From positions 1,178,001-1,242,000 of the forward strand of contig NC_079887.1 in assembly GCF_029227915.1 (NCBI RefSeq): a DNA stretch of 64,000 nt, read 5' to 3'. The position numbers and the translations under genes were made by a program. A model generated the notes under the pieces. The model searched no databases. It was not told where the DNA came from and saw only the letters and a program-made list of their open reading frames with translations. This DNA is from Hydractinia symbiolongicarpus (lineage: Eukaryota > Cnidaria > Hydrozoa > Anthoathecata > Hydractiniidae). Each line of letters starts with the position of its first letter. The first letter of the stretch is position 1. This document shows positions 35,519 through 47,112 of the stretch, piece by piece.

Positions 35519-38500
35519 TTGTAGTATTTAAAAATACTTTCATTTTTGATGAGACGCTGAATAAAAGAAGTTTAATCGTCGGCAAACAAAAACCCGCGAC
35601 TTCCCGTAAATCCCGGACTCGGCCCGCATAGTCAAAAGTATACAAAGAAAGTACCCAGGGTGTAAACTCATTTCCCGAACGATTTTTTAAATTATTATTT
35701 CACCACTAAAGCCCATGAGACTTGTAGTATTTAAAAATACTTTCATTTTTGATGAGACGCTGAATAAAAAAAGTTTAATCGCCGGCAAACAAAAACCCGC
35801 GACTTCCCGTAAATCCCGGACTCTGCCCGTATAGTCAAAAGTATACAAAGAAAGTACCCACGGAGTAAACTCAATTCCCGAACGATTTTTTAAATTATTA
35901 TTTCACCACTAAAGCCCATGAGACTTGTAGTATTTAAAAATACTTTCATTTTTGATGAGACGCTGAATAAACGAAGTTTAATCGCCGGCAAACAAAAACC
36001 CGCGACTTCCCGTAAATCCCGGACTCGGCCCGTATAGTCAAAAGTATACAAAGAAAGTACCCAGGGAGTAAACTCATTTCCGGAACGATTTTTAAAATTA
36101 TTTTTTCACCACTAAAACGCATGAGACTTGTAGTTTTCAAAAATGTTTTCATTTTTGATGAGACGCTGAATAAAAGAAGTTTAATCGCCGGCAAACGAAA
36201 ACCTGCGAATTCCCGTAAATCCCGGACTCGGCCCGTATAGTCAAAAGTATACAAAGAAAGTACCCGGGGTGTAAACTCATTTCCCGAACGATTTTTTAAA
36301 TTATTATTTCACCACTAAAGCCCATGAGACTTGTAGTTTTCAAAAATGTTTTCATTTTTGATGAGACGCTGAATAAAAGAAGTTTAATTGCCGGCAAACG
36401 AAAACCCGCGACTTCCCGTAAATCCCGGACTCGGCCCGTATAGTCAAAATTATACAAAGAAAGTACCCGGGGTGTAAACTCATTTCCCGAACGATTTTTT
36501 AAATTATTATTTCACCACTAAAGTCCATGAGACTTGTAGTTTTTAAAAATGTTTTCATTTTTGATGAGACGCCTAATAAAAGAGGTTTAATCGCCGGCAA
36601 ACGAAAATCCGCAATTTCCCGTAAATCCCGGACTCGGCCCGTATAGTCAAAAGTATACAAAGAAAGTACCCAGGGTGTAAACTCATTTCCCGAACGATTT
36701 TTTAAATTATTATTTTACCACTAAAGCCCATGAGACTTGTAGTATTTAAAAATACTTTCATTTTTGATGAGACGCTGAATAAAAGAAGTTTAATCGCCGG
36801 CAAACAAAAACCCGCGACTTCCCGTAAATCCCGGACTCGGCCCGTATAGTCATAAGTATACAAAGAAAGTACCCGGGGTGTAAACTCATTTCCCAAACGA
36901 TTTTTTAAATTATTATTTCACCACTAAAGCCCATGAGACTTGTAGTTTTTAAAAATGTTTTCATTTTTGATGAGACGCGTAATAAGAGAGGTTTAATCGC
37001 CGGCAAACGAAATCCCGCGATTTCCCGTAAATCCCGGGCTTGGCCCGTATAGTCGAATGTATACAAAGAAAGTACACGGGAAGTAAACTCATTTCCCGAA
37101 CGATTTTTTAAATTTTTTTTTCACCACTAAAACGCATGATACTTGTAGTTTTCAAAAATGTTTTGATTTCTGATGAGACGCTGAATAAAAGAAGTTTAAT
37201 CGCCGGCAAACGAAAACGCGCGATTTCCCGTAAATCCCGGGCTTGGCCCGTATAGTCAAAAGTATACAAAGATAGTACCCAGGGAGTAAACTCATTTCCC
37301 GAACGATTTTTTTAATTATTTTTTCACCACTAAAACGCATGAGACTTGTAGTTTTCAAAAATGTTTTCATTTTTGATGAGACGCTAAATAAAAGAAGTTC
37401 AATCGCCGGCAAACGAAAACCCGCCATTTCCCGTAAACCCCGGACTCCGCCCGCATAGTCAAAAGTATATAAAGAAAGTACCCAGGGTGTAAACTCATTT
37501 CCCGAACGATTTTTTAAATTATTATATCACCACTAAAGCCCATGAGACTTGTAGTATTTAAAAATACTTTCATTTTTGATGAGACGCTGAATAAAAGAAG
37601 TTTAATCGTCGGCAAACAAAAACCCGCGACTTCCCGTAAATCCCGGACTCGGCCCGCATAGTCAAAAGTATACAAAGAAAGTACCCAGGGTGTAAACTCA
37701 TTTCCCGAACGATTTTTTAAATTATTATTTCACCACTAAAGCCCATGAGACTTGTAGTATTTAAAAATACTTTCATTTTTGATGAGACGCTGAATAAAAA
37801 AAGTTTAATCGCCGGCAAACAAAAACCCGCGACTTCCCGTAAATCCCGGACTCTGCCCGTATAGTCAAAAGTATACAAAGAAAGTACCCACGGAGTAAAC
37901 TCAATTCCCGAACGATTTTTTAAATTATTATTTCACCACTAAAGCCCATGAGACTTGTAGTATTTAAAAATACTTTCATTTTTGATGAGACGCTGAATAA
38001 ACGAAGTTTAATCGCCGGCAAACAAAAACCCGCGACTTCCCGTAAATCCCGGACTCGGCCCGTATAGTCAAAAGTATACAAAGAAAGTACCCAGGGAGTA
38101 AACTCATTTCCGGAACGATTTTTAAAATTATTTTTTCACCACTAAAACGCATGAGACTTGTAGTTTTCAAAAATGTTTTCATTTTTGATGAGACGCTGAA
38201 TAAAAGAAGTTTAATCGCCGGCAAACGAAAACCTGCGAATTCCCGTAAATCCCGGACTCGGCCCGTATAGTCAAAAGTATACAAAGAAAGTACCCGGGGT
38301 GTAAACTCATTTCCCGAACGATTTTTTAAATTATTATTTCACCACTAAAGCCCATGAGACTTGTAGTTTTCAAAAATGTTTTCATTTTTGATGAGACGCT
38401 GAATAAAAGAAGTTTAATTGCCGGCAAACGAAAACCCGCGACTTCCCGTAAATCCCGGACTCGGCCCGTATAGTCAAAATTATACAAAGAAAGTACCCGG

Positions 38501-39412
38501 GGTGTAAACTCATTTCCCGAACGATTTTTTAAATTATTATTTCACCACTAAAGTCCATGAGACTTGTAGTTTTTAAAAATGTTTTCATTTTTGATGAGAC
38601 GCCTAATAAAAGAGGTTTAATCGCCGGCAAACGAAAATCCGCAATTTCCCGTAAATCCCGGACTCGGCCCGTATAGTCAAAAGTATACAAAGAAAGTACC
38701 CAGGGTGTAAACTCATTTCCCGAACGATTTTTTAAATTATTATTTTACCACTAAAGCCCATGAGACTTGTAGTATTTAAAAATACTTTCATTTTTGATGA
38801 GACGCTGAATAAAAGAAGTTTAATCGCCGGCAAACAAAAACCCGCGACTTCCCGTAAATCCCGGACTCGGCCCGTATAGTCATAAGTATACAAAGAAAGT
38901 ACCCGGGGTGTAAACTCATTTCCCAAACGATTTTTTAAATTATTATTTCACCACTAAAGCCCATGAGACTTGTAGTTTTTAAAAATGTTTTCATTTTTGA
39001 TGAGACGCGTAATAAGAGAGGTTTAATCGCCGGCAAACGAAATCCCGCGATTTCCCGTAAATCCCGGGCTTGGCCCGTATAGTCGAATGTATACAAAGAA
39101 AGTACACGGGAAGTAAACTCATTTCCCGAACGATTTTTTAAATTTTTTTTTCACCACTAAAACGCATGATACTTGTAGTTTTCAAAAATGTTTTGATTTC
39201 TGATGAGACGCTGAATAAAAGAAGTTTAATCGCCGGCAAACGAAAACGCGCGATTTCCCGTAAATCCCGGGCTTGGCCCGTATAGTCAAAAGTATACAAA
39301 GATAGTACCCAGGGAGTAAACTCATTTCCCGAACGATTTTTTTAATTATTTTTTCACCACTAAAACGCATGAGACTTGTAGTTTTCAAAAATGTTTTCAT
39401 TTTTGATGAGAC
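35284..39412. repeat. 2,030-bp segment in two near-identical adjacent copies
   Basis: Copy 1 is about 35,284-37,313 and copy 2 about 37,314-39,343, with matching sequence continuing to 39,412. I saw no difference between the copies in the parts I compared. Left edge: 35,283 A against 37,313 T. Right edge: ACGCTAAAT at 37,381 against ACAATGAAT at 39,411. Shared private states at offset 2,030 include CTCTGCCCG, TCAATTCCCG, ATAAACGAAG, AAAATTATAC, AAAGTCCATG and CATAAGTATAC. The order is H-D'/F-G-D-E2-N-A-B*-P-Q, not the canonical decamer. Confidence 0.9.
36940..37345. repeat. P-Q dimer of right-domain character
   Basis: P (36940) has GCGTAATAAGAGAGG, GAAATCCCGCG, CCCGGGCTTGGCCCG, TCGAATGTATAC and an AAATTTTTTTTTC tail. 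Q (37143) has GTTTTGATTTCTGATG, CGCGCGATT and GATAGTACCC and is preceded by CATGATAC. The dimer recurs at 38970-39375, 40797-41202 and 42620-43025, the last with a hybrid A/P first monomer. These are the first dense right-type monomers met when reading from the left. Confidence 0.78.
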
Positions 39413-39578
39413 AATGAATAAAAGAAGTTTAGTCGCCGGCAAACGAAAACCTGCGATTTCCCGTAAATCCCGGAGTCGGCCCGTATAGTCAAAAGTATAC
39501 AAAGAAAGTACCCAGGGAGTAAACTCATTTCCCGAACGATTTTTTAAATTATTATTTCACCACTAAAGCCCATGAGAC

Positions 39579-41405
39579 TTGTAGTTTTAAAAAATGTTTT
39601 CATTTTTGATGAGACGCCAAATAAAAGAAGTTTAATCGCCGGCAAACGAAAACCAGCCATTTCCCGTAAACCCCGGACTCGGCCCGCATAGTCAAAAGTA
39701 TACAAAGAAAGTACCCAGGGTGTAAACTCATTTCCCGAACGATTTTTTAAATTATTATTTCACCACTAAAGCCCATGAGACTTGTAGTATTTAAAAATAC
39801 TTTCATTTTTGATGAGACGCTGAATAAAAAAAGTTTAATCGCCGGCAAACAAAAACCCGCGACTTCCCGTAAATCCCGGACTCTGCCCGTATAGTCAAAA
39901 GTATACAAAGAAAGTACCCACGGAGTAAACTCATTTCCCGAACGATTTTTTAAATTATTTTTTCACCACTAAAACGCATGAGACTTGTAGTTTTCAAAAA
40001 TGTTTTCATTTTTGATGAGACGCTAAATAAAAGAAGTTCAATCGCCGGCAAACGAAAACCCGCCATTTCCCGTAAACCCCGGACTCGGCCCGTATAGTCA
40101 AAAGTATACAAAGAAAGTACCCGGGGTGTAAACTCATTTCCCGAACGATTTTTTAAATTATTATTTCACCACTAAAGCCCATGAGACTTGTAGTTTTCAA
40201 AAATGTTTTCATTTTTGATGAGACGCTGAATAAAAGAAGTTTATTTGCCGGCAAACGAAAACCCGCGACTTCCCGTAAATCCCGGACTCGGCCCGTATAG
40301 TCAAAAGTATACAAAGAAAGTACCCGGGGTGTAAACTCATTTCCCGAACGATTTTTTAAATTATTATTTCACCACTAAAGCCCATGAGACTTGTAGTTTT
40401 TAAAAATGTTTTCATTTTTGATGAGACGCCTAATAAAAGAGGTTTAATCGCCGGCAAACGAAAATCCGCAATTTCCCGTAAATCCCGGACTCGGCCCGTA
40501 TAGTCAAAAGTATACAAAGAAAGTACCCAGGGTGTAAACTCATTTCCCGAACGATTTTTTAAATTATTATTTTACCACTAAAGCCCATGAGACTTGTAGT
40601 ATTTAAAAATACTTTCATTTTTGATGAGACGCTGAATAAAAGAAGTTTAATCGCCGGCAAACAAAAACCCGCGACTTCCCGTAAATCCCGGACTCGGCCC
40701 GTATAGTCAAAAGTATACAAAGAAAGTACCCGGGCTGTAAACTCATTTCCCAAACGATTTTTTAAATTATTATTTCACCACTAAAGCCCATGAGACTTGT
40801 AGTTTTTAAAAATGTTTTCATTTTTGATGAGACGCGTAATAAGAGAGGTTTAATCGCCGGCAAACGAAATCCCGCGATTTCCCGTAAATCCCGGGCTTGG
40901 CCCGTATAGTCGAATGTATACAAAGAAAGTACACAGGAAGTAAACTCATTTCCCGAACGATTTTTTAAATTTTTTTTTCACCACTAAAACGCATGATACT
41001 TGTAGTTTTCAAAAATGTTTTGATTTCTGATGAGACGCTGAATAAAAGAAGTTTAATCGCCGGCAAACGAAAACGCGCGATTTCCCGTAAATCCCGGGCT
41101 TGGCCCGTATAGTCAAAAGTATACAAAGATAGTACCCAGGGAGTAAACTCATTTCCCGAACGATTTTTTTAATTATTTTTTCACCACTAAAACGCATGAG
41201 ACTTGTAGTTTTCAAAAATGTTTTCATTTTTGATGAGACGCTGAATAAAAGAAGTTTAGTCGCCGGCAAACGAAAACCTGCGATTTCCCGTAAATCCCGG
41301 ACTCGGCCCGTATAGTCAAAAGTATACAAAGAAAGTACCCAGGGAGTAAACTCATTTCCCAAACGTTTTTTTAAATTTATTTTTTACCACTCAAGCCCAT
41401 GAGAC
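39579..41405. repeat. Nonamer F-G-H-N-A-B*-P-Q-R
   Basis: Monomers at 39579, 39782, 39985, 40188, 40391, 40594, 40797, 41000 and 41203. The N-A-B*-P-Q portion matches the 2,030-bp duplicated unit. H at 39985 switches into an E2-like tail (CTCGGCCCGTATAG, CCCGGGGTG). Confidence 0.72.
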
Positions 41406-42217
41406 TTGTAGTTTTTAAAAATGTTTTCATTTTTGATGAGACGCTGAATAAAAGAAGTTTAATCGCCGGCAAACGAAAACCCGCGATTTCCCGTAAATCC
41501 CGGACTCGGCCCGTATAGTCAAAAGTATACAAAGAAAGTACCCAGGGTGTAAACTCATTTCCCGAACGATTTTTTAAATTATTATTTCACCACTAAAGCC
41601 CATGAGACTTGTAGTATTTAAAAATATGTTCATTTTTGATGAGACGCTGAATAAAAGAAGTTTAATCACCGGCAAACGAAAACCCGCGACGTCCCGTAAA
41701 TCCCGGACTCGGCCCGTATAGTCAAAAGTATACAAAGAAAGTACCCAGGGAGTAAACTCATTTCCCAAACGTTTTTTTAAATTTATTTTTTACCACTCAA
41801 GCCCATGAGACTTGTAGTTTTTAAAAATGTTTTCATTTTTGATGAGACGCTGAATAAAAGAAGTTTAATCGCCGGCAAACGAAAACCCGCGATTTCCCGT
41901 AAATCCCGGACTCGGCCCGTATAGTCAAAAGTATACAAAGAAAGTACCCAGGGTGTAAACTCATTTCCCGAACGATTTTTTAAATTATTATTTCACCACT
42001 AAAGCCCATGAGACTTGTAGTATTTAAAAATATGTTCATTTTTGATGAGACGCTGAATAAAAGAAGTTTAATCACCGGCAAACGAAAACCCGCGACGTCC
42101 CGTAAATCCCGGACTCGGCCCGTATAGTCAAAAGTATACAAAGAAAGTACCCAGGGAGTAAACTCATTTTCCGAACAATTTTTTAAATTATTTTTTCACC
42201 ACTAAAACGCATGAGAC
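41406..42217. repeat. 406-bp dimer S-T in two adjacent copies
   Basis: S at 41406 and 41812, T at 41609 and 42015. T has AAAAATATGTTC, TAATCACCGGC and CGCGACGTCCCG in both copies; S follows the odd tail ACGTTTTTTTAAATTTATT with CACTCAAGCCC. A further T stands alone at 44041. Confidence 0.78.
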
Positions 42218-44648
42218 TTGTAGTTTTCAAAAATGTTTTCATTTTTGATGAGACGCTGAATAAAAGAAGTTTAATCGCCGGCAAACGAAAACCTGCGATT
42301 TCCCGTAAATCCCGGACTCGGCCCGTATAGTCAAAAGTATACAAAGAAAGTACCCGGGGTGTAAACTCATTTCCCGAACGATTTTTTAAATTACTATTTC
42401 ACCACTAAAGCCCATGAGACTTGTAGTTTTTAAAAATGTTTCCATATTTGATGAGACGCTGAATAAAAGAAGTTTAATTGCCGGCAAACGAAAACCCGCG
42501 ACTTCCCGTAAATCCCGGACTCGGCCCGTATAGTCAAAAGTATACAAAGAAAGTACCCGGGGTGTAAACTCATTTCCCGAACGATTAAATTATTATTTCA
42601 CCACCAAAGCCCATGAGACTTGTAGTTTTTAAAAATGTTTTCATTTTTGATGAGACGCCTAATAAAAGAGGTTTAATCGCCGGCAAACGAAATCCCGCGA
42701 TTTCCCGTAAATCTTGGGCTTTGCCCGTATAGTCGAATGTATACAAAGAAAGTACACAGGAAGTAAACTCATTTCCCGAACGATTTTTTAAATTTTTTTT
42801 TCACCACTAAAACGCATGATACTTGTAGTTTTCAAAAATGTTTTGATTTCTGATGAGACGCTGAATAATAGAAGTTTAATCGCCGGCAAACGAAAACGCG
42901 CGATTTCCTGTAAATCCCGGGCTTGGCCCGTATAGTCAAAAGTATACAAAGATAGTACCCAGGGAGTAAACTCATTTCCCGAACGATTTTTTAAATTATT
43001 TTTTCACCACTAAAACGCATGAGACTTGTAGTTTTCAAAAATGTTTTCATTTTTGATGAGACGCTGAATAAAAGAAGTTTAATCGCCGGCAAACGAAAAC
43101 CTGCGATTTCCCGTAAATCCCGGACTCGGCCCGTATAGTCAAAAGTATACAAAGAAAGTACCCAGGGAGTAAACTCATTTCCCGAACGATTTTTTAAATT
43201 ATTTTTTCACCACTAAAACGCATGAGACTTGTAGTTTTCAAAAATGCTTTCATTTTTGATGAGACGCTGAATAAAAGAAGTTTAATCGCCGGCAAACGAA
43301 AACCTGCGATTTCCCGTAAATCCCGGACTCGGCCCGTATAGTCAAAAGTATACAAAGAAAGTACCCAGGGAGTAAACTCATTTCCCAAACGTTTTTTTAA
43401 TTTTATATTTTTCCACTCAAGGCCATGAGACTTGTAGTTTTTAAAAATGTTTTCATTTTTGATGAGACGCTGAATAAAAGAAGTTTAATCGCCGGCAAAC
43501 GAAAACCCGCGATTTCCCGTAAATCCCGGTTTCGGCCCGTATAGTCAAAAGTATACAAGGAAAGTACCCAGTGAGTAAACTCATTTCCCTAAGGAATTTT
43601 TAAATTAATTTTTCACCACTAAAACGCATGAGACTTGTAGTTTTCAAAAATGTTTTCATTTTTGATGAGACGCTTAATGAAAGTGGTTTAATCGCCGGCA
43701 AACGAAAACCCGCCATTTTCCGTAAACCCCGGACTCGGCCCGCATAGTCAAAAGTATACAAAGAAAGTACCCAGGGAGTAAACTCATTTCCCGAAAGATT
43801 TTTTAAATTATTTTTTCACCACTAAAACGCATGAGACTTGTAGTTTTCAAAAATGTTTTCATTTTTGATGAGACGCTGAATAAAAGAAGTTTAATCGCCG
43901 GCAAACGAAAACCTGCGATTTCCCGTAAATCCCGGACTCGGCTCGTATAGTCAAAAGTATACAAAGAAAGTACCCAGGGTGTAAACTCATTTCCCGAACG
44001 ATTTTTTAAATTATTATTTCATCACTAAAGCCCATGAGACTTGTAGTATTTAAAAATATGTTCATTTTTGGTGAGACGCTGAATAAAAGAAGTTTAATCA
44101 CCGGCAAACGAAAACCCGCGACGTCCCGTAAATCCCGGACTCGGCCCGTATAGTCAAAAGTATACAAAGAAAGTACCCAGGGAGTAAACTCATTTTCCGA
44201 ACGATTTTTTAAATTATTTTTTCACCACTAAAACGCATGAGACTTGTAGTTTTCAAAAATGTTTTCATTTTTGATGAGACGCTGAATAAAAGAAGTTTTA
44301 TCGCCGGCAAACGAAAACCTGCGATTTCCCGTAAATCCCGGACTCGGCCCGTATAGTCAAAAGTATACAAAGAAAGTTCCCGGGGTGTAAACTCATTTCC
44401 CGAACGATTTTTTAAATTACTATTTCACCACTAAAGCCCATGAGACTTGTAGTTTTTAAAAATGTTTTCATATTTGATGAGACGCTGAATAAAAGAAGTT
44501 TAATTGCCGGCAAACGAAAACCCGCGACTTCCCGTAAATCCCGGAATCGGCCCGTATAGTCAAAAGTATACAAAGAAAGTACCCAGGGAGTAAACTCATT
44601 TCCCGAACGACTTTTTAAATTAATTTTCACCACTAAAACGCATGAGAC
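42218..44648. repeat. Unordered monomers of the transition zone
   Basis: E', N', A/P, Q, E', E', S', J', E', T, E', N' with starts at 42218, 42421, 42620, 42823, 43026, 43229, 43432, 43635, 43838, 44041, 44244 and 44447. The monomer at 42421 is 199 bp because four T are missing from its AT tract (GAACGATTAAATT near 42582). No higher-order period is visible here. Confidence 0.65.
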
Positions 44649-45494
44649 TTGTAGTTTTCAGAATAGTTTTCATTTTTGATGAGACGCTTAATGAAAGTTG
44701 TTTAATCGCCGGCAAACGAAAAACCGCGATTTCCCGTAAATCCCGGGCTTGGCCCGTATAGTCGAATGTATACAAATAAAGTACCCTGTGAGTAAACTCA
44801 TTTCCGAAACGATTTTTTCAATTATCTTTGCACCACTAAAACGCATGAGACTTGCAGTTTTCAAAAATGTTTTCATTTTTGATGAGACGCTTAATAAAAG
44901 AGGTTTATCGCCGGCAAACGAAATCCCGCGATTTCCCGTAAATCCCGGGCTTGGCCAGTATAGTCGAATATATACAAAGAAAGTACCCAGGGAGTAAACT
45001 CATTTCCCGAACGATTTTTTAAATTTTTTTTTCACCACTAAAACGCATGAGACTTGTAGTTTTTAGAAATGTTTTCATTTTTGATAAGACGCTTGATGAA
45101 AGAGGTTTAATCGCCGGCAAACGAAAACCCGCGATTTCCCGTAAATCCCGGGCTTGGCCCGTATAGTCGAATGTATACAAAGAAAGTACCCTGTGAGTAA
45201 ACTCATTTCCAGAACGATTTTTTAATTTATTTTTTCACCACTAAAACGCATGAGACTTGTAGTTTTCAAAAATGTTTTCATTTTTGATGAGACGCTGAAT
45301 AAAAAAAGTTTAATTGCCGGCAAACGAAAACCCGAGATTTCCCGTAAACCCCGGCTTGGCCCGTATAGTCAAAAGTATACAAAGAAAGTACCCTGTAAGT
45401 AAACTCATTTCCAGAACGATTTTTTAAATTATTTTTTCACCACTAAAACGCATAAGACTTGTAGTTTTTAAAAATATTTTCATTTTTGATGAGA
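44649..45494. repeat. First monomers of the right domain
   Basis: Heads at 44649, 44852, 45054, 45257 and 45459. The first has TTTTCAGAATAG, and its tail TTTTTTCAATTATCTTTGCACC recurs near 58,180 and 60,405 and nowhere else that I see. The second begins TTGCAG and is 202 bp (GGTTTATCG, one A lost). Confidence 0.65.
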
Positions 45495-47112
45495 CGCTGA
45501 ATAAAATAAGTTTAACCGCCGGCAAACGAAAACCTGCGATTTCCCGTAAATCTCGGCTTGGCCCGTATAGTCAAAAGTATACAAAGAAAGTACCCAGGGA
45601 GTAAACTCATTTCCCGAACGATTTTTTAAATTATTTTTTCACCACTAAAACGCATGAGACTTGTAGTTTTCAAAAATGTTTTCATTTTTGATGAGACGCT
45701 AAATAAAAGAAGTTTAATCGCCGGCAAACGAAAACCTGCGATTTCTCGTAAACCCCGGACTCGGCCCGTATAGTCAAAAGTATACAAAGAAAGTACCCTG
45801 TGAGTAAACTCATTTCCAGAACGATTTTTTAAATTATTTTTTCACCACTAAAACGCATAAGACTTGTAGTTTTTAAAAATGTTTTCATTTTTGATGAGAC
45901 GCTGAATAAAAGCAGTTTAATCGCCGGCAAACGAAAACCCGCGATTTCCCGTAAATCCCGGCTTGGCCCCATTAGTCAAAAGTATACAAAGGAAGTACCC
46001 AGGGAGTAAACTCATTTCCCGAACGATTTTTTAAATTATTTTTTCACCACTAAAACGCATGAGACTTGTAGTTTTCAAAAATGCTTTCACTTTTGATGAG
46101 ACGCTGAATAAAAGAAGTTTAATCGCCGGCAAACGAAAACCCGCAATTTCCCGTAAATCCCGGGCTTTGGCCGTATAGTCAAAAGTATACAAAGAAAGTA
46201 CCCAGGGAGTAAACTCATTTCCCGAACGATTTTTTATATTATTTTTTTACCACTAAACGCATGAGACTTGTAGTTTTTAATAATATTTTCATATTTGATG
46301 GGACGCTTAATGAAATAAGTTTAACCGCCGGCAAACGAAAACCCGCGATTTCCCGTAAATCTCGGCTTGGCCCGTATAGTCAAAATTATACAAAGAAAGT
46401 ACCCAGGGAGTAAACTCATTTCCCGAACGATTTTTTAAATTATTTTTTCACCACTAAAACGCATGAGACTTGTAGTTTTCAAAAATGTTTTCATTTTTGA
46501 TGAGACGCTGAATAAAAGAAGTTTAATCGCCGGCAAACGAAAACCTGCGATTTCCCGTAAACCCCGGACTCGGCCCGTATAGTCAAAAGTATACAAAGAA
46601 AGTACCCTGTGAGTAAACTCATTTCCAGAACGATTTTTTAAATTATTTTTTCACCACTAAAACGCATAAGACTTGTAGTTTTTAAAAATGTTTTCATTTT
46701 TGATGAGACGCTGAATAAAAGCAGTTTAATCGCCGGCAAACGAAAACCCGCGATTTCCCGTAAATCCCGGCTTGGCCCCATTAGTCAAAAGTATACAAAG
46801 GAAGTACCCAGGGAGTAAACTCATTTCCCAAACGATTTTTTAAATTATTTTTTCACCACTAAAACGCATGAGACTTGTAGTTTTCAAAAATGCTTTCACT
46901 TTTGATGAGACGCTGAATAAAAGAAGTTTAATCGCCGGCAAACGAAAACCCGCGATTTCCCGTAAATCCCGGGCTTTGGCCGTATAGTCAAAAGTATACA
47001 AAGAAAGTACCCAGGGAGTAAACTCATTTCCCGAACGATTTTTTATATTATTTTTTGACCACTAAACGCATGAGACTTGTAGTTTTTAAAAATATTTTCA
47101 TATTTGATGGGA
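45495..47112. repeat. 809-bp tetramer in two adjacent copies
   Basis: Copies are about 45,495-46,303 and 46,304-47,112. Both have the rare GGCCCCATTAGTC with ACAAAGGAAGTACC (45,967 and 46,776), AGCAGTTTAATCG, AATGCTTTCACTTTTG and GGGCTTTGGCCG. They differ at a handful of sites, for example GCTAAAT against GCTGAAT. Confidence 0.78.
47089..47098. other. Class-3 palindrome AAAATATTTT (example)
   Basis: In W-type and related right-domain monomers, an A at position 18 turns AAAATGTTTT into a perfect 10-bp palindrome at positions 13-22, usually together with CATATTTGATGGG. Other examples are near 50,110, 50,938, 53,165, 55,802, 57,421 and 59,850. Confidence 0.75.

Larger units (their letters stand above)
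1..44648. repeat. Left satellite domain (types A-H and variants)
   Basis: Built from monomer types that recur in a fixed order. Diagnostic states are: B, D and G carry GTATTTAAAAATAC in the head; A has CCTAATAAAAGAGG; F has TTTTAAAAAATG and ACCAGCC; C and H have TATATAAAG and GTAAACCCCGGACTCC; E and E2 have CCTGCGA and CCCGGGGTG; G has GAATAAAAAAAG and CCCACGGAG; N has TAATTGCCGG. The order D-E2-A-B-C-D'-E-F-G-H is the ancestral-looking register and the rest are rearranged derivatives. The boundary at 44,648 is the last monomer before right-domain types become exclusive. Confidence 0.85.
36940..44648. repeat. Transition zone between the two satellite domains
   Basis: Left types become sparser and right types denser here. 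Canonical pentamers are no longer found after about 36 kb; P-Q dimers, R (GACAATGAAT or TTTAGTCGCC), S, T and generic E'-like monomers take over. The 5-20 dyad head is last seen intact in the B* monomer at 40594; the T monomers after it have only a broken version (GTATTTAAAAATATG). Confidence 0.65.

Noticed and set aside
41009-41362. Minus-strand frame of 117 codons, the longest seen
   Set aside because: It is a Q-R dimer of the satellite with fewer chance stops, and nothing in it resembles a known protein.
44749-44997. Plus-strand 82-codon and related 58,104-58,451 115-codon frames
   Set aside because: Both lie over the rare TTTTTTCAATTATC tail shared by these two places, which removes a stop. 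They are repeat-derived with no start-site context or homology.
45171-45187. CENP-B-box-like GCCCGTATAGTCGAATG in right-domain monomers
   Set aside because: CCCG and CGAA are present, but the spacing is one base shorter than the minus-strand form of the box (CCCG-N2-T-N4-CGAA), and I found no correctly spaced copy in the consensus monomers. It remains a near miss; the coordinates are one approximate example.
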